Source of the DNA: Oscillospiraceae bacterium
Lineage (GTDB): Bacteria > Bacillota > Clostridia > Oscillospirales > Acutalibacteraceae
DNA length: 57,380 nt
NCBI GenBank assembly: GCA_015065605.1
Contig: SVPZ01000016.1
Span: 1-57,380 of the forward strand
Direction: 5' to 3'
The position numbers and the translations under genes were made by a program. Under the pieces are notes generated by a model. That model saw only the letters and a program-made list of their open reading frames with translations, was not told the DNA's origin and did no database searches. Shown here one piece after another: positions 41,982 through 51,688 of this stretch (the stretch's first letter is position 1; each line of letters opens with the position of its first letter).

Positions 41982-43715
41982 TCACTGCCCCCTTACCCCG
42001 TTTTGAGATTGATAAATCTCGATATATTCGGTATTGCCCGAAAGAAGCTCGTCGTGGGTACCTATGCCCGTAATCTCGCCTTCATCCATAACGACTATAA
42101 GGTCACAGTCAACAACCGAAGAAATACGCTGAGCAATAATAATTTTGGTGGTATCGGATAAGGTTTCGGCAAAAGCCTTCCTTATAAGAGCCTCGGTGGC
42201 GGTATCAACAGCGCTGGTTGAGTCGTCAAGAATAAGAATTTTCGGCTTTTTAAGAAGAGCACGGGCTATACAAAGTCTTTGCTTTTGTCCGCCCGACACG
42301 TTTGTACCGCCTTCACTTAAAGCAGTTCCATATCCATCCTTAAAGGAAGAAACGAATTTATCAGCCTGAGCGCTTTCTGCCGCTTCCTTTATTTCTTCAA
42401 TTGACGCTTCATTATCGCCCCAACGAAGATTATCTTCAATACTGCCCGAAAAGAGTACGTTTTTCTGCAACACCATACCAACGTCTTCTCGCAGATTATA
42501 AAGACTATAATCCTTAACGTCGGTTCCGTCAACAAGCACCTGTCCGGAGCTTACGTCATAAAGGCGCGGAATAAGGGAAACAAGTGTGGTTTTTCCGCAA
42601 CCCGTAGAACCAATTATACCAACGGTGCTTCCGCCCTTAATTTTAAGATTAATATTTTTTAAAACGGCATCCTCACTGTTTTTATAATAACGGAAGGTTA
42701 CGTCTTTAAATTCTATATCGCCGTTGACTATTCTTTTTTCTTTAAAGGCAGCGTTATCGTCGTTTATATCGGGAACAGTTGTCAGCACCTCTTTAATTCT
42801 TTTAGCCGAAGCAAGTGCACGGGCAGAGGTAAGAAGTAAAAAGGTTATCATCATAAGAGAAAAGAGTATCTGCGTAACGTAGGTGGCAAACGCAGAAAGG
42901 TCGCCTACCGGCATACTTCCCGAAAGCGCCATTTTACTTCCGAACCACACAACCGCGATAATTGTAAGATTCATAAAAAGCGTGTTTGCGGGCTGCATAA
43001 ATATAACAGCCTTCATAGCGGAAATTCCTGCATTTTTTAAGTTTGCATTTGCTTTTTTGAATTTCTTTTCTTCAAAATCTGCTCTAACAAAGGATTTTAC
43101 AACACGCTGATTCTGAATATTCTCCTGAACGGTATTATTAAGGGTATCAATACTCGCCTGCATCTTTTGAAAGCGTGGAAAGCCTATGGAAATAAGTATT
43201 CCTATAACGATAACCATCAACGGAATAGACACCGCAAAAACTGTTGCAAGGCTTGGATTTAAAGAAACAGCCATAATCAGAGCGCCTATAAGCATGCCGG
43301 GACTTCTAAGCGCCATTCTAAGCAGCATATTGATAAAATTCTGAAGCTGAGTTACGTCGTTCGTAGTTCTTGTAACAAGAGAGCCCGTAGAAAATTTATC
43401 AATATTAGCAAAGGAAAAGCTTTGAATTTTTCTGTAAATATCGTTTCTTACGTCCCCTGCAAAATTAACTGCAGATTTTGCGCCGAAATACGCGCCACCC
43501 ACACCGCCAAGCATCATAAGAAGCGCAACTCCCACCATAGCAAGACCCAAATATATACTTGATGATACTGTAAGAGTACCTGCCTGAGCAAGATTTATAA
43601 TACGGGATAAAAGATAGGGCATAAGAACTTCTCCTATTACCTCTACTATCATACATAAAGGTCCCGCAATAAATGAAAAAATATACGGCTTTACGTATTT
43701 AAACCAAAATTTCAT
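41982..43715 (-). CDS. ABC exporter, transmembrane plus ATPase subunit (partner with degenerate site)
   Basis: 577 residues from ATG 43715; the ATG two codons earlier is too close to the AAAGGA ribosome site. Six membrane helices to ~300, then Walker A GSTGCGKTT (~366-374), signature VSGGQKQR and Walker B ILILDDSTSAVD, where the catalytic Glu is Asp. One degenerate and one intact ATP site is normal for heterodimeric exporters. First gene of the two-gene operon, promoter at 43747-43775. Confidence 0.9.
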   Translation of the reverse strand: MKFWFKYVKPYIFSFIAGPLCMIVEVIGEVLMPYLLSRIINLAQAGTLTVSSSIYLGLAMVGVALLMMLGGVGGAYFGAKSAVNFAGDVRNDIYRKIQSFSFANIDKFSTGSLVTRTTNDVTQLQNFINMLLRMALRSPGMLIGALIMAVSLNPSLATVFAVSIPLMVIVIGILISIGFPRFQKMQASIDTLNNTVQENIQNQRVVKSFVRADFEEKKFKKANANLKNAGISAMKAVIFMQPANTLFMNLTIIAVVWFGSKMALSGSMPVGDLSAFATYVTQILFSLMMITFLLLTSARALASAKRIKEVLTTVPDINDDNAAFKEKRIVNGDIEFKDVTFRYYKNSEDAVLKNINLKIKGGSTVGIIGSTGCGKTTLVSLIPRLYDVSSGQVLVDGTDVKDYSLYNLREDVGMVLQKNVLFSGSIEDNLRWGDNEASIEEIKEAAESAQADKFVSSFKDGYGTALSEGGTNVSGGQKQRLCIARALLKKPKILILDDSTSAVDTATEALIRKAFAETLSDTTKIIIAQRISSVVDCDLIVVMDEGEITGIGTHDELLSGNTEYIEIYQSQNGVRGQ

Positions 43716-43746
43716 ATGCATTTTCCTTTCAAAAAATTACCAATAT

Positions 43747-43775
43747 ATTTTATCAAAAATAAAAGTAAAATTCAA
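43747..43775 (-). promoter_or_regulatory. Promoter of the ABC exporter operon
   Basis: Minus strand: -35 TTGAAT (43775-43770), 17-bp spacer, -10 TAAAAT (43752-43747). Confidence 0.6.
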
Positions 43776-43798
43776 TAGTCTTAACATAAATTTAACAA

Positions 43799-43827
43799 TT
43801 GACATAACTCGTTTTTGAGGTTATCAT
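43799..43827 (+). promoter_or_regulatory. Promoter of the zinc-ribbon gene
   Basis: -35 TTGACA (43799-43804), 17-bp spacer, -10 TATCAT (43822-43827). AAAGGAGG lies upstream of ATG 43855. Confidence 0.65.
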
Positions 43828-43854
43828 ATTAATATAATAAAGGAGGTCATTTTT

Positions 43855-44268
43855 ATGGCAAGATTAAGAATAAAATGCGCCGCTTGCGGTGAAGTGAACA
43901 ACATTAAACCGGGCGAAACCCTTTGCCCCGAATGTAAAAAACCTTTAAATATTTCTCCCGACGCTTGTATTTATTTATATAGACAAGGCTCTCCCTACGG
44001 TATAGCAGGCGGTTTCGGTATTTATATCGACGGCGAACCCTTCGGTCACATCGGAAACAAAGAAACCTTATGTATCCCCGTTCCTTACGGCAAACACAAT
44101 ATTCACTGTGCCGTAGGTATGAGCAGAAACTGCAAGGACCTTCAGGTTGACCTTAACCCCAACTGCCGCCACGCTTTTGCAAAGGTTTATATAAAACCGG
44201 GCTTTTGGACAAACGATTTCGTAGTTGAACCCATTGACCCCGCAAAGCTTGATTTAAAACTCGACTAA
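43855..44268 (+). CDS. Zinc-ribbon hypothetical protein
   Basis: 137 residues. N-terminal zinc ribbon with two CxxC knuckles (KCAACGEVN and LCPECKKP, residues ~8-27). Then a beta-rich domain with IYIDGEPFGHIGNKETL and VPYGKHNIHCAVG, the pattern of DUF2846-like domains that read 'IYIDG...G.H'. No signal peptide. Two further Cys at CKDL and CRHAF. Function unknown. Confidence 0.7.
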   Translation: MARLRIKCAACGEVNNIKPGETLCPECKKPLNISPDACIYLYRQGSPYGIAGGFGIYIDGEPFGHIGNKETLCIPVPYGKHNIHCAVGMSRNCKDLQVDLNPNCRHAFAKVYIKPGFWTNDFVVEPIDPAKLDLKLD

Positions 44269-44271
44269 CAA

Positions 44272-44310
44272 AAACTCCTTTCTGTGAATAGTATAAACAG
44301 AAAGGAGTTT
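44272..44310 (+). terminator. Terminator-like hairpin that contains the next gene's ribosome site
   Basis: A perfect 14-bp stem: AAACTCCTTTCTGT (44272-44285) with ACAGAAAGGAGTTT (44297-44310), loop 11 nt, followed by TTTT. It ends transcription of the zinc-ribbon gene. Its 3' arm carries AAAGGAG (44301-44307), 8 nt from ATG 44316, so in a read-through RNA the ribosome site is buried. Confidence 0.75.
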
Positions 44311-44315
44311 TTTAT

Positions 44316-44618
44316 ATGACAGATATTGTTCCTTATGCAGAACAGTTACTATCCGGCTACACCGACTATTCGGATATAATAAACAACGATGCCTTTTTAC
44401 CCGCTTTTTTACTTAAAAACACGGGCAGATGGATGAAGATAGAATTGCTTTACGGCAATACCCCCGTCACCCATATAGGCAGACTTTATAAAGTAGGAGT
44501 GAATTATATCGTCCTACAGCTTGAGGCCTCCTCTGCCGCCACTCTTATATGTAACATAAAGGATATAAAACTTATCACTATTATATATGATACCAATATT
44601 AAAAATCTGACAAACTAA
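44316..44618 (+). CDS. Small hypothetical protein
   Basis: 100 residues from ATG 44316. Helical start (VPYAEQLLSGYTDYSD), then a beta-rich core with MKIELLYGNTPVTHIGRLYKVG and VNYIVLQL, a barrel-like pattern (quoted in parts). It reminds me of short clostridial spore-coat-associated proteins, but I cannot assign a family. No own promoter is evident; the hairpin in front may control it. Confidence 0.6.
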   Translation: MTDIVPYAEQLLSGYTDYSDIINNDAFLPAFLLKNTGRWMKIELLYGNTPVTHIGRLYKVGVNYIVLQLEASSAATLICNIKDIKLITIIYDTNIKNLTN

Positions 44619-44621
44619 AGA

Positions 44622-44648
44622 AAACTGCAGTTCATCGAACTGCAGTTT
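44622..44648. terminator. Bidirectional terminator between the small gene and ftsH
   Basis: AAACTGCAGTTC (44622-44633) with GAACTGCAGTTT (44637-44648), loop ATC, T-run after and A-run before. Confidence 0.85.
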
Positions 44649-44653
44649 ATTTT

Positions 44654-46492
44654 TTATTCTTCTATTGTTTCGGTCTTTTCTTCCATTATGGAAATAAAGC
44701 GTTCGCCATCGATTTTTTCCTCGGTAAAGAGCACCTTGGCAACGTCGTGAAGCTTCGGCATATTCTCTTTAAGGATATCAAGAGCTTTATTATATTGGGC
44801 CATAACTATACTTTCGATTTCTTCGTCAATCATAGCGGCGATTTTTTCAGAATAGTTAGGTGTAGAAGAAAAATCTCTGCCTAAGAATACGGAGTCGTTA
44901 TCTGTACCGTAGGTAACAAGACCGAGTTTTTCGCTCATACCATACTTGGTAATCATCTTTCTTGCAAGTTCGGTAGCACGCTGAATATCGTTAGATGCGC
45001 CTGTGCAGATATCATCCTGAGTAAGTTGTTCAGCGGCGCGTCCGCCAAGAAGCGAACAAATATCTTCAAGCATAGAATTTTTGGAAACGTGAGTCTTTTC
45101 ATCGGTAGGAATATACATAGTATAACCTGCCGCCATACCTCTGGGTATAATAGAAATCTGATGAACGGGGTCCTGAGTGGGCAAGAAATAGGAAACTATA
45201 GCGTGACCTGCCTCGTGATAAGAGGTAATCATCTTATCCTTATCCTTGATAACACGGGATTTCTTTTCGGTACCCATAACAACCTTAATGGTTGCTTCTT
45301 CTATCTGAGGCTGAGTAATTGCCTTAAGACCCTTTCTTACGGCAAGAAGAGCGGCTTCGTTAAGAAGATTTTCAAGGTCAGCGCCTGTAAATCCTGCTGT
45401 GGAAGCGGCAATAGTTTTAAGATTAACGTCAGGGCCTAAGGGCTTACCGCGGGAGTGAACCTTAAGAATTTCTTCTCTGCCCTTAACGTCGGGATAATTA
45501 ACGGTTATTTGTCTGTCAAAACGACCGGGACGAAGCAACGCCTTATCAAGTATATCGGGACGGTTGGTAGCCGCCATAACGATTACGCCCTCGTTAGCAC
45601 CGAAGCCGTCCATTTCAACGAGCAACTGATTAAGAGTCTGCTCTCTTTCGTCGTGACCGCCGCCAAGACCTGCGCCGCGCTGACGTCCAACGGCGTCAAT
45701 TTCATCTATAAATACAATGGAAGGAGCATTTTTCTTTGCTTCTTCAAAAAGGTCTCTTACACGGGAAGCGCCGACACCAACGAACATTTCAACGAAGTCG
45801 GAACCCGAAATGCTGAAGAAGGGTACGCCTGCCTCACCTGCTACCGCACGTGCAAGAAGAGTTTTACCTGTACCCGGAGGGCCCACCAAAAGCACACCCT
45901 TGGGTATTCTTGCGCCAAGTTCGTCAAACTTCTTGTGGTCTTTAAGAAAGTCAACGATTTCAGCCATTTCTTCCTTTTCCTCGTCTGCACCTGCAACGTC
46001 GGCAAAGGTGGTTTTTCTGTTGGTTTCTCTCTTAGGCTTAGCCTTACCGAACTGCAAGGACTTGTCTGCGCCCATAGTAGCGCCCATTCTCTTTATAAAC
46101 ACTATGCCAATAAGCACCATAATTCCTATTAAGAGAATATTAGGAATAAGACTTACAAGCCATGCGTAATCGCTACCCTTTTCATAGTTCATTTTTATAG
46201 GTGCGTCGGGATGCGCTTCGTTATAAGCCTTTACGTCAACGTCCTCATAAAAAATGCCTACGTCGGGAACGGTATAATTATGTTTTTTGCCGTCTTTGGT
46301 AACGTAATCAAGATCACCGTTATATAGGTTAAGGCTATACTCCGTTACCTGACCGCTATGAAACTGTGTAATCACGTCATAGTAGGTGGTTTTTGCAGCT
46401 TTGGTAGAAAAACGGGAAACCGACAACACGGATAAGATTAGTATTATCGGGATTCCTATATAAAGCAGCAAATTTTTAACTGTTTTATTCAT
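44654..46492 (-). CDS. ftsH: ATP-dependent zinc metalloprotease FtsH
   Basis: 612 residues. Membrane helices at ~8-26 and ~110-134 flank a small external domain. AAA domain: Walker A GPPGTGKT (204-211), Walker [12 protein letters not shown] (~259-269), second region of homology ending RPGRFDRQ (~321-328). Protease: HEAGH (426-430). Degrades damaged or regulatory membrane and cytosolic proteins. Last gene of the rnj-rplI-dnaB-tilS-ftsH operon, 14 bp after tilS. Confidence 0.97.
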   Translation of the reverse strand: MNKTVKNLLLYIGIPIILILSVLSVSRFSTKAAKTTYYDVITQFHSGQVTEYSLNLYNGDLDYVTKDGKKHNYTVPDVGIFYEDVDVKAYNEAHPDAPIKMNYEKGSDYAWLVSLIPNILLIGIMVLIGIVFIKRMGATMGADKSLQFGKAKPKRETNRKTTFADVAGADEEKEEMAEIVDFLKDHKKFDELGARIPKGVLLVGPPGTGKTLLARAVAGEAGVPFFSISGSDFVEMFVGVGASRVRDLFEEAKKNAPSIVFIDEIDAVGRQRGAGLGGGHDEREQTLNQLLVEMDGFGANEGVIVMAATNRPDILDKALLRPGRFDRQITVNYPDVKGREEILKVHSRGKPLGPDVNLKTIAASTAGFTGADLENLLNEAALLAVRKGLKAITQPQIEEATIKVVMGTEKKSRVIKDKDKMITSYHEAGHAIVSYFLPTQDPVHQISIIPRGMAAGYTMYIPTDEKTHVSKNSMLEDICSLLGGRAAEQLTQDDICTGASNDIQRATELARKMITKYGMSEKLGLVTYGTDNDSVFLGRDFSSTPNYSEKIAAMIDEEIESIVMAQYNKALDILKENMPKLHDVAKVLFTEEKIDGERFISIMEEKTETIEE

Positions 46493-46506
46493 TTATTTTT
46501 TCCTCT

Positions 46507-47796
46507 CTATTCATTTTGGTTGCTTTCACAAACTACCATTATTACCTTTTTTGTGGTTTCGTCAGCGCATACACGGCTGTCAACACCGCCGCCATATACC
46601 CAAACAGCGCCAAGGTCATCGGCAACTACGGGAAGAATATCACGAAGGCAAGGTTCAATCTTTTCTTCGTTCATCCATTTGCGCAAAGATTTAGAAACCT
46701 TTCTGTGAGAAAAAGTTATACTGTCACCGCTTAGTCGTGTGCGAACCTTTAAACTACCGACTATTTTATCACAGTCTATAGCATTTTTTAATAACAAATT
46801 ATGAATTTTTCCTTTTTCGTTTAAAATTTCTGCGTCTTCTTCCTTAAAAGTAACCGAAAAAGTAACCGTTTTATTTTTTTCAAAATCCAAATATCCGTCA
46901 GCGCATTTAATCATCTGACCGTTTTTAAGTTCGGTTCTGCCCCCGCTTATTGCAATTTTCAGAGCCGAAGTCACGGAATAATTTCCGCTATATCCGAAAT
47001 GGTCAAGATAATAGGAAATAACCCTTGAAGAAATCGCCTTATGGAGAAGCGAAAAATCCTTAACGTCAAGCCTTTCGCCGTCAAAACGCTTTACAAATTC
47101 TTTCTTTGCCTCACCATCAAGATAATCGCTATCGTTTTTCAAAAGTTCAAGAGTTTTTGCAAAGGAACTCAGTAAAGACGGATTTAAAGTCTTCATAATG
47201 GGAACTACGCTGTGACGAAGTCTGTTTCGGGTAAAATCATCAGAAAGATTAGTTGAGTCGGTAACGAAAGGAACTCCGTTTTCTCTGCAAAACTTTTCCA
47301 CTTCTTCCCTACTGCAGTAAAGCAAAGGACGAATGTATTTGCCTCTGCGTTCGGGAATTCCGCATAGTCCCGAAACCCCCGTTTTTCTGGTCATTCTGAA
47401 AAGAACGGTTTCAAAATTATCGTCAGCATTATGAGCGGTAGCCAGAGCGTCACACTCGGTATTATCAAAAACCTCGTAACGAACGTTTCTTGCCGCAAGT
47501 TCTACGCTGATTTTTTCTTCTCTTGCAATACTGTCAACGTCAATTCTGTGTACGCTGAGCGGAACGCCCATTTTTTTACATACTCTTCTTACAAAGGCTT
47601 CGTCACGGTCGGATTCTTCACCTCTTAGCATATGATTAATATGCACGGCGCTAACGGTAATACCCAGTTCTTCCTTTAGCATATTAAGAGCAGTAAAAAG
47701 CGTCATCGAGTCAGCGCCGCCCGAAAGAGCGACCGCTATATGCTTTTCGTTTTCTTTAAAAGCAAATTTTCTGATACAGTTTAATACGTCGCTCAT
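46507..47796 (-). CDS. tilS: tRNA(Ile)-lysidine synthase TilS
   Basis: 429 residues. PP-loop SGGADS at 25-30, then HINHMLRGEESDRDE and a conserved ATAHNADDNFETVLFRM stretch typical of TilS, with C-terminal substrate-binding domains (GDSITF near 367). It converts the wobble cytidine of the AUA-reading tRNA-Ile to lysidine and is essential. Its start shares ATGA with the end of dnaB. Confidence 0.95.
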   Translation of the reverse strand: MSDVLNCIRKFAFKENEKHIAVALSGGADSMTLFTALNMLKEELGITVSAVHINHMLRGEESDRDEAFVRRVCKKMGVPLSVHRIDVDSIAREEKISVELAARNVRYEVFDNTECDALATAHNADDNFETVLFRMTRKTGVSGLCGIPERRGKYIRPLLYCSREEVEKFCRENGVPFVTDSTNLSDDFTRNRLRHSVVPIMKTLNPSLLSSFAKTLELLKNDSDYLDGEAKKEFVKRFDGERLDVKDFSLLHKAISSRVISYYLDHFGYSGNYSVTSALKIAISGGRTELKNGQMIKCADGYLDFEKNKTVTFSVTFKEEDAEILNEKGKIHNLLLKNAIDCDKIVGSLKVRTRLSGDSITFSHRKVSKSLRKWMNEEKIEPCLRDILPVVADDLGAVWVYGGGVDSRVCADETTKKVIMVVCESNQNE

Positions 47797-49166
47797 TCGT
47801 CAAAACCTGCAGGAGAAGTAAAGCGTGTAAATCTGCCGTCCCAATGTAAATTCACCGTGCCGACTTCACCGTGACGGTTTTTAGCAACGATACATTCCGC
47901 TTTATTGGGATCTCCCTTTTCTTCTCCATCCTTCTTTTCACCGTCATAGTATTTTTCACGGTAAAGGAAAAGTACTATATCTGCATCCTGTTCAATTGAA
48001 CCTGAATCTCTCAGGTCTGAAAGTGCAGGACGGTGTGACTGTCCCTTTGATTCAGTACCACGGGAAAGCTGAGCGCAGACGAGCACGGGAATCATAAGTT
48101 CTTTCGCCATAATTTTAAGGCTTCGTGTAATTTCAGAAATTTCCTGAACTCTGTTATCGGTGTGATGAGCAGAATGCATAAGACCAAGATAGTCCACAAC
48201 AACCAGATCAATGTCACCCCTACGTCTGATTTTCGCCTTCATTTCAGGAACGGTAATAGACGAGGTTTCATCAAAATAAATATTAGCCTCGCTTAAAACT
48301 GCCGCTGCCTGACCCAGTCTTGTCCACTCATCAGGCTCAAGTTGTCCTGTACGGAGCTTTTCGCTTTTTATGGCGGCATCTCCCGAAAGCATACGCTGAG
48401 CAAGCTGATCTCTGGTCATTTCGAGTGAGAAAAACGCTACCGTTTTGCCTGCCTGTACCGCAACGTTTCTTACGATATTAAGCGCGAAAGAGGTTTTACC
48501 CATACCGGGACGGGCACCAAGAATTATAAGGTCGGATTTATTAAGACCCGTAATCATCTTATCAAGGCCCGAAATACCCGTAGGAATACCAACGTAGTTA
48601 TCTTTGGTTTCGGGGTTATTCATTTTAGAAAGTCGCTCATAGGTTTCGTTTTCAATAACCGACTTAATATGCTCAAGACCCGAAACACTTCTGCCCTCGC
48701 GTATATTGTAAATACGTTGTTCTGCAGTATCAAGAAGCTTGCCTGCATCCATAGTATTTTCGGTGGCATCGGTAATTATCTGACGAGATGCAACTATAAG
48801 CGCCCTTGCATAATAGCGTTCCCTGACAATCGACACATATGTAAGTACGTTTGCGCTACTGGGTACGCTTTGCACAAGTTCGGTAAGGTAAGACTTACCG
48901 CCCGCCTTTTCATAAACGCCCTCTTTTTTCAATTTATCAAGAATAGTTACGAAGTCGATACGCAGATTATCGTTGGTCATATCAACCAAAATCTTATATA
49001 TTTCTCTATGTTGAGGAATATAAAAATATTCGTCTTTAATCTGAGTAATAACCTCGTTTATACAGGACGGATCAATAAGTATAGAGCCTATTACCGCCTG
49101 TTCGGCATCGACGTCGTAAGGAAGACCTGCGCCGTCAATATCTAAAAACTGTCTATCGTCAGCCAT
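47793..49166 (-). CDS. dnaB: Replicative DNA helicase DnaB
   Basis: 457 residues. N-terminal helical domain (AEQAVIGSILIDP), linker, then the RecA-like helicase domain with Walker A GARPGMGKTSFA, FFSLEMTRDQLAQRML, Walker B LVVVDYLGLM and the ALSDLRDSGSIEQDADIV arm. Hexameric fork helicase. 2 bp after rplI and overlapping tilS by 4 bp. No intein is present. Confidence 0.97.
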   Translation of the reverse strand: MADDRQFLDIDGAGLPYDVDAEQAVIGSILIDPSCINEVITQIKDEYFYIPQHREIYKILVDMTNDNLRIDFVTILDKLKKEGVYEKAGGKSYLTELVQSVPSSANVLTYVSIVRERYYARALIVASRQIITDATENTMDAGKLLDTAEQRIYNIREGRSVSGLEHIKSVIENETYERLSKMNNPETKDNYVGIPTGISGLDKMITGLNKSDLIILGARPGMGKTSFALNIVRNVAVQAGKTVAFFSLEMTRDQLAQRMLSGDAAIKSEKLRTGQLEPDEWTRLGQAAAVLSEANIYFDETSSITVPEMKAKIRRRGDIDLVVVDYLGLMHSAHHTDNRVQEISEITRSLKIMAKELMIPVLVCAQLSRGTESKGQSHRPALSDLRDSGSIEQDADIVLFLYREKYYDGEKKDGEEKGDPNKAECIVAKNRHGEVGTVNLHWDGRFTRFTSPAGFDE

Positions 49167-49168
49167 TA

Positions 49169-49609
49169 TTATTCCTCAACCTTCACGGTGATTTTTGCAC
49201 TGATTCCCGTATAAAGACGAATCTCTGCAGAGTATTCGCCGAAGTTTTTAATATCGGACATACTTGTTTTCTTTTTATCAAGAGATACGGAAAACTTTTT
49301 GTTAATCTCGGCAGTTACTTCCTTAGAAGTAACTGCGCCGAACAATTTACCCTGACTGCCTGCCTTTGCTTTAATAACAACGGACTGTCCGTCAAGTTTT
49401 TTTGCCAAAGCTTTTGCCGCATCAATTTCTTCCTGCTTGTGATGAGCGGCGGCTGATTCTCTGTTTTTAAGTTCCGACATAGCGGCAGAGTTTGCCTCAA
49501 TAGCAAGATTTTTCGGGAAAAGGAAATTTCTTGCATAGCCGTCACTAACGTTTACCAATTCACCTTTTTTACCCTGACCCTTTACGTCAGCTGTTAATAT
49601 AACCTTCAT
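49169..49609 (-). CDS. rplI: Ribosomal protein bL9
   Basis: 146 residues. N-terminal rRNA-binding domain [19 protein letters not shown] and the L9 signature [16 protein letters not shown], then the long connecting helix and the C-terminal domain ([11 protein letters not shown]). Full-length. 3 bp after the RNase J gene. Confidence 0.97.
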   Translation of the reverse strand: MKVILTADVKGQGKKGELVNVSDGYARNFLFPKNLAIEANSAAMSELKNRESAAAHHKQEEIDAAKALAKKLDGQSVVIKAKAGSQGKLFGAVTSKEVTAEINKKFSVSLDKKKTSMSDIKNFGEYSAEIRLYTGISAKITVKVEE

Positions 49610-49612
49610 TTT

Positions 49613-51493
49613 TTACATCTCCATTACTATTGGTAGTATTATCGGACTTCTGCCCGTACGTTCTCTTATAAACTTAGAAACGCCGTCACGAAGTCTTGCT
49701 CTTATGGTCTGATAGTCGCCCACTCCCTGAATATAGCACTTTTCAAGGATATCGCAGGCGGCTTCGTTTAATTCTCCCATTAATTCTTCAGATTCCTTAA
49801 CGTAAACGAAGCCTCTTGAAGTAACCTCGGGACCCGAAACGATTTCACCCGTTACACTGTCTATGGTAACCGCAACGATTATTATACCGTTATCGGCAAG
49901 GTTCATTCTGTCCTTTAAAACAACGTTTCCTACGTCGCCAACACCCAGTCCGTCAACAAGAAGTCTGCCTGCGGGAACGTTAGAAGCAACCTTTATTCCC
50001 TTTGCGCCTATTTCGATAACGTTACCGATATCGGCGACAAGACAGTTTTCTTTTTTAACGCCCACCGACTGAGCCAGAGCAACACCGTGGACAAGATGTT
50101 TTTGCTCACCGTGTACGGGAAGGAAATATTTAGGATTAACAATGCTCATAAGAAGTTTTAATTCTTCCTGACAAGCGTGTCCCGAAACGTGAACGTCGTA
50201 CATTTTTTCATATACCACATTAGCGTCCCGACGCATAAGCTCGTTAATTACGTTGCCAACGGTTTTCTCGTTGCCGGGAATGGGGGTTGCAGAAATTATT
50301 ATCATATCAGAAGGGATAATATCTATCTGCCTGTGTTCTCCCATTGCCATTCTGTGAAGAGCCGAAAGGGGTTCGCCCTGACTTCCCGTAGTAACGATTA
50401 CCAGTTGTTCGGGAGCATAATTTTTAATGGCGCTAATATCTATAAGCAGATTTTCGGGAATGTGTAAATATCCTAATTCGTGAGCGATATTCACCACGTT
50501 TTCCATACTTCTGCCCGAAACTGCAACCTTTCTTCCGCATTTTTCAGCCTGATAAATTATCTGCTGAATTCGGTGGATATTGGAAGAAAAGGTAGCAACT
50601 ATAATTCTGTGTTTGCCCGCCTTTCTGAAAAGGGTTGCAAAGGTATCGCCTACAATTCTTTCACTTGCGGTAAAACCGGGACGTTCGGCATTGGTTGATT
50701 CGCAAAGAAGCGCCAACACGCCCTCTTTTCCAAGTTCTGCAAAACGGGCAATATCAATCACCGTATCGTCAATGGGCGTAGTGTCGATTTTAAAGTCGCC
50801 CGTCTGGATAACAGTACCTGCCCCACATTTAATTGCAAGGGCTACCGAATCGGGAATGGAATGATTAACGTGAATAAATTCAACCGAGAATTTTCCTAGC
50901 TTTACAGTCTGACCCGCTTTGGTTTCGATAAGCTTTGCGCTGTTAAGCAGAGAATGTTCCTTAAGTTTTCCCGATACAAGACCTAAGGTAAGCTTTGTAG
51001 CATAAATCGGAATATTAAAATTCTTAAGCAAATAAGGAATGGCGCCAATATGGTCCTCGTGACCGTGGGTAAGCACCATACCCTTTATTTTATCCTTGTT
51101 CTCCAATATATAAGTGAAATCGGGGATTATAATGTCAACACCGGGTGTTGATTCATCGGGGAAACTCATTCCGCAATCCACGATAAACATATCACCGTCA
51201 TACTCGTAAAGGGTGATATTCTTGCCGATTTCACCAAGTCCGCCAAGCGGAATAATACGTAGCGGCTTTTTAGGACTCTCCTTAGGCTTTGAAGATGCCG
51301 CCGTATTCTTTTTCGGATATCCTGTTTTTTTAGCAGGCTTTTTGTCAAACTTAATTTCAGGTTTGCCTATATACTTCTTCTTTTTCTTTGAAGTTGTCTT
51401 TTTCGATTGAGCAGTATTATGATTTGGTTTAACGGGTTTTCCCGTTTCTGCTCTGCGACGCTTCTTTTCCTGCATCGCTTTTTCTTGACTCAT
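49613..51493 (-). CDS. rnj: Ribonuclease J
   Basis: 626 residues. A very basic N-terminal extension (~75 residues, rich in Lys and Pro) precedes the metallo-beta-lactamase/beta-CASP core: PLGGLGEIGKN, LTHGHEDHIGAIP (~138-150, zinc ligands), NHSIPDSV, TGDFKID, and HVSGHA near 430. It degrades and matures mRNA and rRNA by endo- and 5'-3' exonuclease action. First gene of the operon. Its place beside rplI-dnaB is where gdpP is found in many Firmicutes. The symbol does not distinguish J1 from J2. Confidence 0.95.
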   Translation of the reverse strand: MSQEKAMQEKKRRRAETGKPVKPNHNTAQSKKTTSKKKKKYIGKPEIKFDKKPAKKTGYPKKNTAASSKPKESPKKPLRIIPLGGLGEIGKNITLYEYDGDMFIVDCGMSFPDESTPGVDIIIPDFTYILENKDKIKGMVLTHGHEDHIGAIPYLLKNFNIPIYATKLTLGLVSGKLKEHSLLNSAKLIETKAGQTVKLGKFSVEFIHVNHSIPDSVALAIKCGAGTVIQTGDFKIDTTPIDDTVIDIARFAELGKEGVLALLCESTNAERPGFTASERIVGDTFATLFRKAGKHRIIVATFSSNIHRIQQIIYQAEKCGRKVAVSGRSMENVVNIAHELGYLHIPENLLIDISAIKNYAPEQLVIVTTGSQGEPLSALHRMAMGEHRQIDIIPSDMIIISATPIPGNEKTVGNVINELMRRDANVVYEKMYDVHVSGHACQEELKLLMSIVNPKYFLPVHGEQKHLVHGVALAQSVGVKKENCLVADIGNVIEIGAKGIKVASNVPAGRLLVDGLGVGDVGNVVLKDRMNLADNGIIIVAVTIDSVTGEIVSGPEVTSRGFVYVKESEELMGELNEAACDILEKCYIQGVGDYQTIRARLRDGVSKFIRERTGRSPIILPIVMEM

Positions 51494-51565
51494 CTATTTA
51501 CCTCCTGTTTTAATGATTATGTTAATTGGCAATCAGCCATAATATCCCAATATATAGTTATATTT

Positions 51566-51594
51566 ATAATATTATATTTATAAGAATATGTCAA
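51566..51594 (-). promoter_or_regulatory. Promoter of the rnj-rplI-dnaB-tilS-ftsH operon
   Basis: Minus strand: consensus -35 TTGACA (51594-51589), 17-bp spacer, -10 TATTAT (51571-51566). About 70 nt of leader before AGGAGG and ATG 51493. Confidence 0.75.
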
Positions 51595-51643
51595 GCCGAT
51601 TAAATATATTATAGACATTTTTCTTTTATTTTAACAAAAAAGA

Positions 51644-51672
51644 AAACCGTGCTGAAAGTTTCAGCACGGTTT
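51644..51672 (-). terminator. Terminator of the small lipoprotein gene
   Basis: AAACCGTGCTGAA (51644-51656) with TTCAGCACGGTTT (51660-51672), 3-nt loop, T-rich minus-strand tail. Confidence 0.9.
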
Positions 51673-51688
51673 CGATAGATAATTTAAA

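Noticed and set aside
45455..46132. 225-residue plus-strand ORF
   Set aside because: Antisense shadow of ftsH without ribosome site or domain pattern.
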